DNA of 64,000 nucleotides, taken from assembly GCA_029556615.1 (NCBI GenBank), contig JAKQDD010000213.1, positions 32,609-96,608 of the forward strand, written 5' to 3'. The first letter of the stretch is position 1; each line of letters opens with the position of its first letter. A model generated the notes under the pieces. The model searched no databases. It was not told where the DNA came from and saw only the letters and a list, made by a program, of their open reading frames with translations. Shown here piece by piece: positions 18,630 through 28,698 of the stretch. The DNA comes from Verrucomicrobiota bacterium (GTDB lineage Bacteria > Verrucomicrobiota > Verrucomicrobiia > Limisphaerales > J093). A program made the position numbers and the translations under genes.

Positions 18630-19457
18630 GTGCGGCCCCCCCCCTTCGCCATCGCCTTCGCCGCCCTCGCCCTCGCCCTCGCCGGCTGCCGGCCCTCCTC
18701 ATCGACCGCCGGTCCCGAAATCGCCACCACGACCTCGTACCTCGAAGCCGCCGCCCGCGATCTCCTGGGCGATCACCTGACCGTCCTGCGACTCACCGAG
18801 CCCGGCACCTGCCCCGGCCACTTCGACATCCGCCCCAGCCAGGTCGCCCGCCTGCGCCGCTGCCGGGCGTTGCTCCGTTTCGATTTCCAACAGTCGCTCG
18901 ACCCCAAACTGGCCGGCACAGGCGCCAACGCACCGCGCATCGCCCCGGTCACCCTGAGCACCGGAAAGAGCCGGCCCGACAGCTACCTGTCCGCCTGCCG
19001 CCAGATCGCCGACCACCTCGTCGCGCTGGACTTGCTCCCGCACGCCGAGGCCACGAGGCGGCTCCAGACCATCGCGGCCCGGCTCGATGCCCTGGCGCGC
19101 CAAGCCACCCAGCGCGTCGCCCAGGCCCGCCTCGTCGGCCTGCCGGTCATCGCCAGCAGCCACCAGCGCGACTTCTGCGAATGGCTGGGCCTCGACGTGG
19201 TCGCCAGCTTCCGCCCGGCTGACACCGCCAGCATCGGCGAGATCCAGGAGGCCATCGACGCCGGCACACTCCAACAGGTGAGACTCGTCGTCGCCAACCT
19301 CCCCGAAGGCCGCCGCACCGCCGACGCCCTCGCCGGCCGCCTGAAAACACCGGTGGCCGTGTTCGAGAACTTCCCGGCGCTGCGCCATGGAAGCGTCTCC
19401 TTCGACGCCATGCTCCAAACCAACGTGGCCGCCCTCCTCCAGAGCGCTGCGCCATGA
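18630..19457 (+). CDS. TroA/ZnuA-type metal-binding lipoprotein of an ABC importer
   Basis: 275 residues from a GTG that places a clean lipoprotein signal (AIAFAALALALAGC, lipid on Cys20). The mature protein follows the cluster A-I metal-binding family: TTTSYLEAAARDLLGDHLTVLRL, a metal-site His in GTCPGHFDIRPSQVARL, a second in IASSHQRDFCEWLGLDVV, and VVANLPEG with VFENFPA near the end. Most relatives carry zinc or manganese. Here the cluster ends in nikR behind a NikR-type operator, so nickel or cobalt is the likelier cargo (inference). The stop overlaps the ATPase start. Confidence 0.85.
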   Translation: MRPPPFAIAFAALALALAGCRPSSSTAGPEIATTTSYLEAAARDLLGDHLTVLRLTEPGTCPGHFDIRPSQVARLRRCRALLRFDFQQSLDPKLAGTGANAPRIAPVTLSTGKSRPDSYLSACRQIADHLVALDLLPHAEATRRLQTIAARLDALARQATQRVAQARLVGLPVIASSHQRDFCEWLGLDVVASFRPADTASIGEIQEAIDAGTLQQVRLVVANLPEGRRTADALAGRLKTPVAVFENFPALRHGSVSFDAMLQTNVAALLQSAAP

Positions 19458-20254
19458 GCCCGGCCGCCCTCGAGCTTCTCAGCCTCACCGTTCACGCCGG
19501 ACGCCGCTGTCTGCTGGATGTGGATCGGATCCGCGCCGACGCCGGCACGATCGTGGCTCTGATGGGGCCGAACGGCGCGGGCAAGACCACGCTCCTCCGC
19601 GCCTGCCTCGGCCTGGCCGCGCCTTCACGCGGCCGGATTGCGGTCCTCGGCGAAAACGTCGCGGCGCTGCGCGGGGCGGCGCTGGCCGCGTTGCGCCGGC
19701 GCATCGGTTATGTGCCCCAGCTCCCGCCCGCACGCAGCGAAGCGCCGCTGACCGTCCGCGAAGTCGTGGCCACCGGCCGCACCGCCCGCGCCGGCCTCCT
19801 CCACCCGCTGACGCGACGCGATTGGCAAATCGTCGACCAGTGGCTCGATCGGCTCGGGCTGGCGTCCCTGGCCGGCCGCACCTTCGGCCAGATCTCCGGC
19901 GGCGAACGGCGCAAGACGATCATCGCGCGGGCCATGGCCCAGGAACCGGAGTTGCTGCTCCTCGATGAGCCCACCGCCAACCTCGACCTCGGCTGGCGCG
20001 AGCGCATCGTCGAAACCGTCCAGGCTCTCTTCACACAAACGCACCTCAGCGTCGTCCTCGTCTGCCATGAGCTGGAAGTGCTGCCGCCCGCCTGCCGCGC
20101 GGTCGTCCTCCTCGAAGCCGGCCGCGTGTCAGCCGCCGGTTCCCCCGAGGACGTCTTCTCCACAGAGCGCGTCAGCAGCCTGTATGGCGCGCACCTCCAC
20201 GCGCTGCACCGGGACGGACGCCATGCGGTCATGCCGGGAGGGGCGGCGCCGTGA
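19454..20254 (+). CDS. Metal ABC transporter ATPase
   Basis: 266 residues. Walker A is GPNGAGKT (38-45), the Q-loop is in YVPQLPP, the ABC signature is ISGGERRKT, Walker B is LLLLDEPTANLD, and the switch His is in VCHELEVLPP. It energises the importer formed with the lipoprotein and permease on either side. The ATG overlaps the preceding stop, and its own stop overlaps the permease start (GTGA), so the three subunits are coupled. Confidence 0.94.
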   Translation: MSPAALELLSLTVHAGRRCLLDVDRIRADAGTIVALMGPNGAGKTTLLRACLGLAAPSRGRIAVLGENVAALRGAALAALRRRIGYVPQLPPARSEAPLTVREVVATGRTARAGLLHPLTRRDWQIVDQWLDRLGLASLAGRTFGQISGGERRKTIIARAMAQEPELLLLDEPTANLDLGWRERIVETVQALFTQTHLSVVLVCHELEVLPPACRAVVLLEAGRVSAAGSPEDVFSTERVSSLYGAHLHALHRDGRHAVMPGGAAP

Positions 20255-21069
20255 TCGATCTCGTGTTCTGGGCGCCCGTGATGGCAGGCGGCGCGCTCGC
20301 CGGCGCTTCGAGTGGCGTGCTCGGCACCTTCATCGTCGGAATGCGAATCCCCTTCCTGGGCGTCTGCGTGGCCCACGCCGCGCTGGCCGGCGCGGTCTTT
20401 GGCGGGCTCTGCGGCCTGCAAGGACAGCAGCTCCTCCTGCCCGCACTCGCCGGCGCCGTGCTCACGGCGCTGCCCCTCGGCCTCGCCAACCCCCAGCGCA
20501 CCCACCTCGACGATAACACCGTCCTCAGCCTCCTCTTCTCCGCCACCATGGGCCTGGCCTTCCTCGGCATCGGCCTCTACGGCATCCTCGGCAAAAGCGA
20601 CAACGACGTGCGCAGCCTCCTCTGGGGCAGCCTCAACTTCTGCCGCTGGACCGACGTCCGGCTCATGCTCGCCATCGCCATCGCCCTGGCGGCCTACATC
20701 GCCCTCTTCTTCAAGGAGCTCCGCGCCATCCTCTTCTCCCGTGCCGACGCCGAAGCCGCCGGCATCCGCGCGACCGCCGTCTGGACCGGCTTTCTCATCC
20801 TCACCGCCGCCACGCTTACCGTGAATTTCCAGACCGTGGGCGGCCTCATGATCTACAGCCTCGTCAGCAATCCGGCTGCCGCCGCCTTTCAGGTCGCCCG
20901 CGGCTGCGGGCGCGTGCTGCTCCTTTCGGCGCTGTTCGGCGCAGCAAGCGGCCTCGGAGGCTTCCTCCTCGCCGCAGCCACGGACCTGCCCAGCGGCGCC
21001 GTGATCGTGCTCCTCTCGTCAGCCCTGGTCGGCATCGCGGCGCTCGGCGCACGACTGGCACGGCGGTGA
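20251..21069 (+). CDS. ZnuB/TroC-type ABC permease
   Basis: 272 residues from a GTG, with about eight membrane segments. Family signs are the early SGVLGTFIVGMRIPFLGVCVAHAALAGAVFG, the central GILGKSDNDVRSLLWGSLNF, FKELRAILFSRADAEAAG (the ATPase-contact loop) and TVNFQTVGGLMIYSLVSNPAAAAFQ. This is the ABC-3 family that moves zinc, manganese or iron. As with its partners, the adjacent nikR and the upstream NikR-type site argue for nickel or cobalt here. It ends in a C-family repeat. Confidence 0.9.
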   Translation: MIDLVFWAPVMAGGALAGASSGVLGTFIVGMRIPFLGVCVAHAALAGAVFGGLCGLQGQQLLLPALAGAVLTALPLGLANPQRTHLDDNTVLSLLFSATMGLAFLGIGLYGILGKSDNDVRSLLWGSLNFCRWTDVRLMLAIAIALAAYIALFFKELRAILFSRADAEAAGIRATAVWTGFLILTAATLTVNFQTVGGLMIYSLVSNPAAAAFQVARGCGRVLLLSALFGAASGLGGFLLAAATDLPSGAVIVLLSSALVGIAALGARLARR

Positions 21070-21075
21070 TCCGCC

Positions 21076-21167
21076 CCAAATCCGCGCGTAAGCGTCCCTT
21101 GCGGCTCAACCTCCTGGGCTGGACCCCGCGTCCTGAGCCGCCCCGTCAGCGGTTCCCGCGGATTTGG
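21076..21167. repeat. C-family repeat with perfect 11-bp inverted ends
   Basis: CCAAATCCGCG (21076-21086) and CGCGGATTTGG (21157-21167) are perfect inverted ends of a ~92-bp element. It contains the C core shared with 13376-13432 and 53262-53316 (CGTAAGCGTCCCTTGCGGCT, then CAACCTCCTGGGCT). It fills most of the gap between the permease and nikR and might also act as a hairpin in the transcript. Confidence 0.65.
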
Positions 21168-21213
21168 ATGCCCGCCCGTTGACGCCCTTCCCCCGCTTGT
21201 TACCATCGGCCCC

Positions 21214-21651
21214 ATGAAGACCAAGAGGAGCAAAGGCGTGGCCCGCTTCAGCATTTCACTGCCGTCCGAACTGGCCGGTCAGCTCGAACAAATGACGCGC
21301 GATAAGGGCTATGACAATCGCTCGCTCGCGGTCGCCGACATGATCCGCGCCCACCTCATCGAGCATCGGCAGCAATTCGGAGACAAGGAAATCGCCGGCA
21401 CCATCACCCTCCTGTACGACCACCACAAGCAGCACGTCCAGGCCGCCCTCACCGACACCCAGCACGACCACCACGAGGTCATCATCGCCACCCTCCACGT
21501 CCACCTGGATCACGATAACTGCCTCGAAATCCTCGCCGTGCGCGGCAAGGCCGCCATCATCAAACGCATCGCCGACGAACTCATCGCCGCCAGAGGCGTC
21601 AAGCACGGCAAGCTCACCGTGACCAGCACCGGCAAGGACCTGCCCCCCTGA
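21214..21651 (+). CDS. nikR: Nickel-responsive regulator NikR
   Basis: 145 residues. Residues 8-50 form the ribbon-helix-helix DNA-binding domain (VARFSISLPSELAGQLEQM, NRSLAVADMIRAHL). The C-terminal ACT-like domain keeps all four ligands of the square-planar nickel site: His84, His95, His97 and Cys103, with the same spacing as E. coli His76, His87, His89 and Cys95. It would bind DNA when loaded with nickel. A near-perfect NikR operator at 17807 lies ahead of the four transport-cluster genes, so the regulator probably controls its own operon. A small palindrome (CCGCCGATCGGCGG) follows the stop. Confidence 0.96.
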   Translation: MKTKRSKGVARFSISLPSELAGQLEQMTRDKGYDNRSLAVADMIRAHLIEHRQQFGDKEIAGTITLLYDHHKQHVQAALTDTQHDHHEVIIATLHVHLDHDNCLEILAVRGKAAIIKRIADELIAARGVKHGKLTVTSTGKDLPP

Positions 21652-21772
21652 AACCCGCCGATCGGCGGAGGGGTCCTGATTATCGTCAACGGTTCGATCC
21701 CGAGACGGACCTCGGCCCGGATTCTCGCTCCGCGAAAGCCCCTGACGGGGGCGGTTCAACGCGCCGACTCGA

Positions 21773-21817
21773 GCCCGGGAGGTTGAGCCGCAAAGGTCGC
21801 TTGCGCGCGGATTCGAG
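21773..21817. repeat. C-family repeat, minus orientation
   Basis: On the minus strand this reads AATCCGCGCGCAAGCGACC, TTTGCGGCTCAACCTCCCGGGCT, a diverged copy of the C core. It lies between nikR and the CHAT-fusion gene. The rest of the 21652-21879 spacer shows no gene. Confidence 0.6.
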
Positions 21818-21879
21818 AGTATCTGCTGGACTTGAGCCGGCCCCGCGCCACAGTATCCCCCGCAAGGAGGTTCGTTCCG

Positions 21880-24800
21880 GTGTCCGAGACAACGTACACG
21901 CGTTCGCCCCGTCCCTCTGCGTTCGCGCCGCGGCAGCCATGGGCCCATGCCATCGTGCATCCGGATCCCACGAGCGCCGCGGCTTGCGGCACCCTCGGCG
22001 GGCGGGATTGCCATGCGCTCAGACGGCTTGCCGCTCGCGCACGCACAAAACCCTTGCGATCCCGGGACCGCGTCCTCCTGCTCCCCGGCATCATGGGGTC
22101 CACGCTCGGACATCGCCGATTCGAGCCGCCGTCGCTCGGCGACGACGTGCTCTGGCTGGATCCGATCGAGATCGTGCTCGGCCACCTCGCGCGCCTCCGT
22201 CTCCCGGATCAAGGCCCGGCCTTGGACGTGCTGGGTGTTCTGCCTTGGGTCTACTGGCCGCTCCGGTGGCGCCTCCGCGCCTCGGGAATTGCCATCGAAT
22301 TCCATCCCTACGACTGGCGACGTAGCCTGTCCACGCTGGGTCGCGAGCTGGCAGAACGCATCCGACTCGACCCCGCGGACCGGATCCACGTCATCGGTCA
22401 CAGTCTCGGCGGCCTCGTCGCACGAAGCGCCATCGCTCAGTTGCAGCACTCGCCTGACCACAATGCGCGAGTCGGTCACATCATCCTCGTGGGGACCCCG
22501 AACGCCGGTTCGCTCGCGGCGCTGCAGGCCCTCCGGGGCACCCTCGACACCGTTCGGACTCTCGCCCGCTTCGATTTGTTTCATTCGGCCGAGGATCTCA
22601 GCGCCAACGTCTTCGCGACGTTCCCCAGCCTCTGCGAGAGTCTCCCTCCTGCCGATCCCAACGGCGACGCGATCGACCTCCTCGATCCCGCCGCCTGGCC
22701 CGCAACCGGTCCCCGGCCCGATCCCGACCTGCTCGCCGCCGCCGACGGCGTTCTCGGCCGGTTGCCCCCCGCCGATGCCCGTTTCCATGTCATCGCCGGC
22801 ACCGGCCATCTTACGCCCACACTCGTCCGCCGCGCAGGCCGCGAGTTTGTCTACGACCTCTGCGATGCGGGCGACGATACGGTCGCCCTCGCCTCAGCTC
22901 GGCTGACCGGCGCGCCGACCTATCTGGTCTCGGCATCCCACGGCCGACTCATCCAACGCCACGACGTCGCCCTCGCCATGGCCGACCTGATCCTCACTGG
23001 CCAGACGATGGCCCTCCCCAAACTGAACACCCCGATCCTGCCCATGAAACATCGGACTCTCACGGAAACTGAACTGCGCACGCGGGTCCCCGCCACCAAG
23101 GTCCGCCGGATCCCGACCCCGAAGGAAGCCCGCCAGATCGCCTCCCGCTTCGCAGCCCCCGCCGCCCCGCCAGTCCGCACGCCGGAGATCCCGCCTCTCC
23201 GCCGCCACATCGTTCCCCGCTTTCAAACCGCCCCGCGCAAACGCCCCCTGCCCATCGGGGTCGCCTGCGGCGATCTCGTCCATGTTCGCAGCGACGCGCT
23301 GCTGCTGGGCATGTTCCGCAGCGTCGTGCCGGATGGCCCGGCCGCGGAACTCGACACGCATCTCGGGGGCGCGATTCGAGACCTCGCCGTGCGCCGGACG
23401 TTCCATGCGAACCTCGGCGAGGTGTTTCTTCTGCCCACGGGCAGCCATCCCGTTCACGCCAAGTTCCTGGTCCTCGCCGGGTTGGGCACGTTCGATCAGT
23501 TCACCGCAGACGCCCTGACAACAGCCGCCGAAACCGCCCTCCGGACCGCCCTCCGCGCAGGCGCCCACACCCTCGCCACCGCCTTGGTCGGCGCGCGATC
23601 CGGCCTCGATTCCGCCACCCTGACCCGCGCCCTCCTTCAAGGCTTCCTGCAGGCCCTCGCCGACACTGATCCGGCCAGGCGGTTTCGGCGGTTGACGTTC
23701 TGCGAGATCGACCCCGTCCGCTGCGCCCGGGTTGCCGCCCACCTCCGCAGCCTGGCCCGCTCCTCACCGCGCCGGGGTGCAGCCCTGCGCATCACCGAAC
23801 GTCGAATCCCTTCCCCAGCACGCATCGGCATCCTCACCCCCTGGGCTCAGCCCCCGCCGGTCGCCACCGCCCCGCTCTACCTGATCCTCCGGGACGAAAG
23901 CACAACGGCCGGTACCGCGCGTTTCCGGGCGGCCGTCCTGACACCGGGCCCCAAGGCAACCGTCATCACCGCCGAGCGCAGGGTGCGCCGGCGCCTGATC
24001 GAGGACCTGCTGCGCGGGGTGTCCGCCGACAGCCCGGACCCCGGCCAACTCGAGGCGCTTGGGGATCGTCTCGCGCGACTCCTGCTCGCAGACGAGATCC
24101 GATCCGTGCTGACCGCCTTGCCGGATCGGCATCTGGTGATTGTGCACGACGCCCTTGCCTCGCGCATTCCCTGGGAGATGACCCGCCTGGCGTTCGGCCC
24201 GCCGGCCTTGCGGGGCGGATTGAGCCGGCGGTACCTGGCCGAAGACCTCTCCGTGGCCCGGTGGCTCGAAGCCCGCCGCCAGAACGCCCTCCTCGAGATC
24301 CTGCTGGTCGTCAATCCCGGCGCCGATCTCGAAGGCGCCGAGGCCGAAGGCGACCGCCTGCAGAGCCTCCTCGCCCATCACCCCGCCATCCGCATCACCG
24401 AACGCCGCCACCGCCAGGCCACCCGCGATGTCCTGCGATCCGACTTCCACTCGGGCCGCTTCGACGTCGTCCATTACGCCGGCCACGCCTTCTTCGATCC
24501 TGCGGATCCCGCCCGCTCCGGGCTCTACTGCGCCGACGGCGGGCTTCTGACCGGCCGCGATCTCGCCGGGCTCCAGAACCTGCCGCACCTGGTCTTCTTC
24601 AACGCCTGCGAATCGGGCCGCCTGCGGCAATGTCCCAGGACACGGTTCCACCGGCTCGAGACCGCCGTCGGTCTGGCCGAGGCTTTCCTCCGAGGCGGGG
24701 TGGCCAACTACGTGGGCACGTACTGGCCGGTCGGTGATCTCGCCGCCCTCGCGTTCGCTTCGGCCTTCTACGGAGCCGTCATCGAAGGCAAACCGCTCGG

Positions 24801-25044
24801 CCATGCCGTGCTCGCTGCGCGCCAGGCCGTTCACGCACTCCCCGACCCCAGTGTCGACTGGGCCAATTACCTGCACTACGGAACGCCGGACTTCGTCCTC
24901 AAGCTGCCGGCGGATGCGGCCGCGGCGTTTCCCGGTGCCCGCCTCGGATCTCGATGTGCAGATCCCGGAGTTGCTTCGGCTCGACTCCGCCCGGTGAATC
25001 GGTCATCAGGCACGTCCCCTTGGCCGTCTTCGGGAAAGCGATGA
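21880..25044 (+). CDS. Lipase / M17-N-like / CHAT protease fusion
   Basis: 1,054 residues. An excellent ribosome site (AAGGAGG, nine bases upstream) fixes the GTG at 21880. Residues ~60-390 are an alpha/beta hydrolase: LLLPGIMGSTLGHRRF, the nucleophile elbow GHSLGG (Ser175), and a late SASHG, as in PGAP1/LCAT-type lipases. Residues ~466-620 resemble the macro-like N-domain of M17 leucyl aminopeptidases (GDLVHVRSDALLLGMF, FLLPTGSHPVHAKFLVLAGLG), without its peptidase domain. Residues ~740-1010 are a CHAT caspase-like domain with the dyad His869 (HYAGHAFF) and Cys910 (FFNACESG), ending GTYWPVGDLAALAFASAFY and YLHYGTPDF. No signal peptide is seen, so it is probably cytosolic. CHAT proteases elsewhere act in immunity and cell death; a defence role here is inference. 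The last ~50 residues lie antisense to aspS. Confidence 0.85.
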   Translation: MSETTYTRSPRPSAFAPRQPWAHAIVHPDPTSAAACGTLGGRDCHALRRLAARARTKPLRSRDRVLLLPGIMGSTLGHRRFEPPSLGDDVLWLDPIEIVLGHLARLRLPDQGPALDVLGVLPWVYWPLRWRLRASGIAIEFHPYDWRRSLSTLGRELAERIRLDPADRIHVIGHSLGGLVARSAIAQLQHSPDHNARVGHIILVGTPNAGSLAALQALRGTLDTVRTLARFDLFHSAEDLSANVFATFPSLCESLPPADPNGDAIDLLDPAAWPATGPRPDPDLLAAADGVLGRLPPADARFHVIAGTGHLTPTLVRRAGREFVYDLCDAGDDTVALASARLTGAPTYLVSASHGRLIQRHDVALAMADLILTGQTMALPKLNTPILPMKHRTLTETELRTRVPATKVRRIPTPKEARQIASRFAAPAAPPVRTPEIPPLRRHIVPRFQTAPRKRPLPIGVACGDLVHVRSDALLLGMFRSVVPDGPAAELDTHLGGAIRDLAVRRTFHANLGEVFLLPTGSHPVHAKFLVLAGLGTFDQFTADALTTAAETALRTALRAGAHTLATALVGARSGLDSATLTRALLQGFLQALADTDPARRFRRLTFCEIDPVRCARVAAHLRSLARSSPRRGAALRITERRIPSPARIGILTPWAQPPPVATAPLYLILRDESTTAGTARFRAAVLTPGPKATVITAERRVRRRLIEDLLRGVSADSPDPGQLEALGDRLARLLLADEIRSVLTALPDRHLVIVHDALASRIPWEMTRLAFGPPALRGGLSRRYLAEDLSVARWLEARRQNALLEILLVVNPGADLEGAEAEGDRLQSLLAHHPAIRITERRHRQATRDVLRSDFHSGRFDVVHYAGHAFFDPADPARSGLYCADGGLLTGRDLAGLQNLPHLVFFNACESGRLRQCPRTRFHRLETAVGLAEAFLRGGVANYVGTYWPVGDLAALAFASAFYGAVIEGKPLGHAVLAARQAVHALPDPSVDWANYLHYGTPDFVLKLPADAAAAFPGARLGSRCADPGVASARLRPVNRSSGTSPWPSSGKR

Positions 25045-26725
25045 CATCGCGGATGCTCGGCGTGCCACACAGCATGGCCACCATACGGTCGAATCCCAGG
25101 GCAATCCCGCCGTGCGGCGGCGCCCCGTAGCGGAACGCCTCGAGCAGGTAGCCAAACCGCGCCCGGGCGAGATCGGGCGGAATGCGGAGCACGTCCTCGA
25201 ACACCCTCTTCTGAACCGCGGGCTGGTGGATCCGAATCGAACCGCCACCGAGCTCGACCCCGTTGACCACGATGTCGTAATGCTGGCCCCGGACCTTCTT
25301 TGGATCCTGCAGCAGGAGCGGGATGTCCTCCGCCACGGGCGCAGTGAATGGATGGTGGCTCGAATACCATCGCTGCTGCTCCTTGTCGTAGCTCAAGAGC
25401 GGAAAATCCACGACCCAGAGGAAATCGAACCGGTCCGCAGGAATCACGAGTTTGCCCCCAGCCCGAAGAAGCTCCGCCGCGTAGAGTCGGATCCGGCCAA
25501 GGATCTCGCAGGCCATCAGCCATTCGCCCGCCGCAAACAGGATGAGATCCCCTTCCTCGATCCCCAACTTGCTCTCGAGGGCCGCCTTCTCCGCCGCACT
25601 GAAGAACTTCACCATCGGCGCCTTCCACTCGCCGTTCTCGACCTTGATGAAGGCCAACCCCTTCGCGCCTCCCTCCTTCGCCAGCGCGGTCATGGTTTCC
25701 ATCTGGCCCTGAGTGACCCCCGCCAGGCTCTTGGCATTGAGCGCCTTGACCACGCCCCCGCCCTGAATCGCGCCGCTGAACACCTTGAAGGCGCTCCCCC
25801 GGAACTCCTCCGTCAGATCCACCAGCTCGAGACCAAAGCGCGTGTCCGGCTTGTCAATCCCAAACCGGTTCAGCGCCTCCACAAACGCCATCCGCGGGAA
25901 CGGCGTCGGCAGGTCCACCCCCAGCGCCACCTTCCAAATCCTCCCCAGCAAGCCCTCGATCACACGGTAGATGTCCTCGCGCTCGATGAACGACATCTCG
26001 ACGTCAATCTGCGTGAACTCCGGTTGGCGATCGGCCCGCAGGTCTTCGTCCCGGAAACACTTCGCCAGCTGGAAATACCGCTCGACCCCCGCCACCATCA
26101 GGATCTGCTTGAATTGCTGGGGCGATTGCGGCAGCGCATAAAACGACCCCGGGCTGTTCCGCACAGGCACCACAAACTCCCGGGCTCCCTCGGGCGTCGA
26201 CTTGAACAACAGCGGGGTCTCGACCTCGAGGAAGCCCTGCTCGTCAAAATACACCCGCGTGGCCGTCGCCACCGTGTGACGCAAACGCAGGTTCCGAGCC
26301 ATCTCCGGCCGCCGCAGGTCCAAATACCGATGGCGCAGCCGAAGCTCTTCGTTCACCTTGGCCGCGGACTCCGGATCATCGATCTGGAATGGCAGCGGCT
26401 CGGCCAGGTTCAAGACCTCGAGCTCGCGCACCATCACTTCCACCTCCCCCGTCGGGATCTTCGGGTTCACCGTGCCTTCCGGCCGGCGGCGCACCTTGCC
26501 GGTGACCCGCACCACGCTCTCGCTCCGTAACCCCGACGCCTGCTCGAACAACGCCGCCGGCAGATCCGATGGGTCAAACACCGTCTGCGTCCGGCCCTCC
26601 CGGTCCCGGATGTCAATGAAGATGACCCCGCCCAAATCCCGCCTCGAGTGCACCCACCCGCACAGCGTCACCTCGGCGCCCAAATGCTCCAACCGCAATT
26701 CGTTGCAGTGATGTGTTCGTTTCAT
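24899..26725 (-). CDS. aspS: Aspartyl-tRNA synthetase, bacterial type
   Basis: 608 residues, the usual length for the bacterial form with the inserted GAD domain. It charges tRNA-Asp (or tRNA-Asx). Blocks in order: the N-terminal OB-fold (LCGWVHSRRDLGGVIFIDIRDREG), class II motif 1 (TRVYFDEQGFLEVETPLL), ALPQSPQQFKQ, motif 2 (RCFRDEDLRADRQPEFTQID, here KCFRDEDLR), the GAD region, and motif 3 (GGIALGFDRMVAML). The start at 26725 follows the usual MKRTHHCNELR lead. The normal end (DSPGGVEPKQLRDLHIE) is followed by ~20 extra residues. The 3' end overlaps the convergent CHAT-fusion gene by 146 bp. Confidence 0.96.
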   Translation of the reverse strand: MKRTHHCNELRLEHLGAEVTLCGWVHSRRDLGGVIFIDIRDREGRTQTVFDPSDLPAALFEQASGLRSESVVRVTGKVRRRPEGTVNPKIPTGEVEVMVRELEVLNLAEPLPFQIDDPESAAKVNEELRLRHRYLDLRRPEMARNLRLRHTVATATRVYFDEQGFLEVETPLLFKSTPEGAREFVVPVRNSPGSFYALPQSPQQFKQILMVAGVERYFQLAKCFRDEDLRADRQPEFTQIDVEMSFIEREDIYRVIEGLLGRIWKVALGVDLPTPFPRMAFVEALNRFGIDKPDTRFGLELVDLTEEFRGSAFKVFSGAIQGGGVVKALNAKSLAGVTQGQMETMTALAKEGGAKGLAFIKVENGEWKAPMVKFFSAAEKAALESKLGIEEGDLILFAAGEWLMACEILGRIRLYAAELLRAGGKLVIPADRFDFLWVVDFPLLSYDKEQQRWYSSHHPFTAPVAEDIPLLLQDPKKVRGQHYDIVVNGVELGGGSIRIHQPAVQKRVFEDVLRIPPDLARARFGYLLEAFRYGAPPHGGIALGFDRMVAMLCGTPSIRDVIAFPKTAKGTCLMTDSPGGVEPKQLRDLHIEIRGGHRETPRPHPPAA

Positions 26726-26960
26726 GCCGCCATTCCCGTCCGTCAGGCCATCGCCCAGACCCGTCAACGGGCCCCGATGGTGCGGGTCAGCCCCCCGTTT
26801 TCAAAGCGAAATATCGCATAACCGGCGCACCATCGCACCGGCGCACCGCCTTGCCTTACAAAGACGTAATGGACCGGAAAGCCTCCCGTCAGGTTCCCGT
26901 GGTCTATTCCCACCAGTAACAGTGAGAACTCGGTAACCAACAATGCAAAAGGAACAGACC

Positions 26961-28487
<1,527 letters not shown>

Positions 28488-28516
28488 TTCCGGCGCCCTC
28501 GTCACCACCCCACCCG

Positions 28517-28551
28517 GCCGGTGCGGCCAGACTCTGTCGAGCCGCACCGGC
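28517..28551 (+). terminator. Terminator-like hairpin after the DegP-like gene
   Basis: GCCGGTGCGGC (28517-28527) and GCCGCACCGGC (28541-28551) form a perfect 11-bp stem with a 13-base loop, followed by GCACTGTTT. It ends the transcript 30 bp after the protease stop. Confidence 0.65.
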
Positions 28552-28698
28552 GCACTGTTTCATGGGACCGCTCGGCCGACCCCAACAACGCGACGGGATG
28601 AAAGAGCAGCATGCCCCGGGGTGACCGTGGTCCGTTGCCTGTTCCTCCATCGTTTTTCCATCGCCACACCCCACTCCCCGCACTATCTTCAGAAACCT

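Noticed and set aside
21673..21720. GGTTCGATCCCG stretch resembling a tRNA T-loop
   Set aside because: No matching acceptor or anticodon stem could be built around it.
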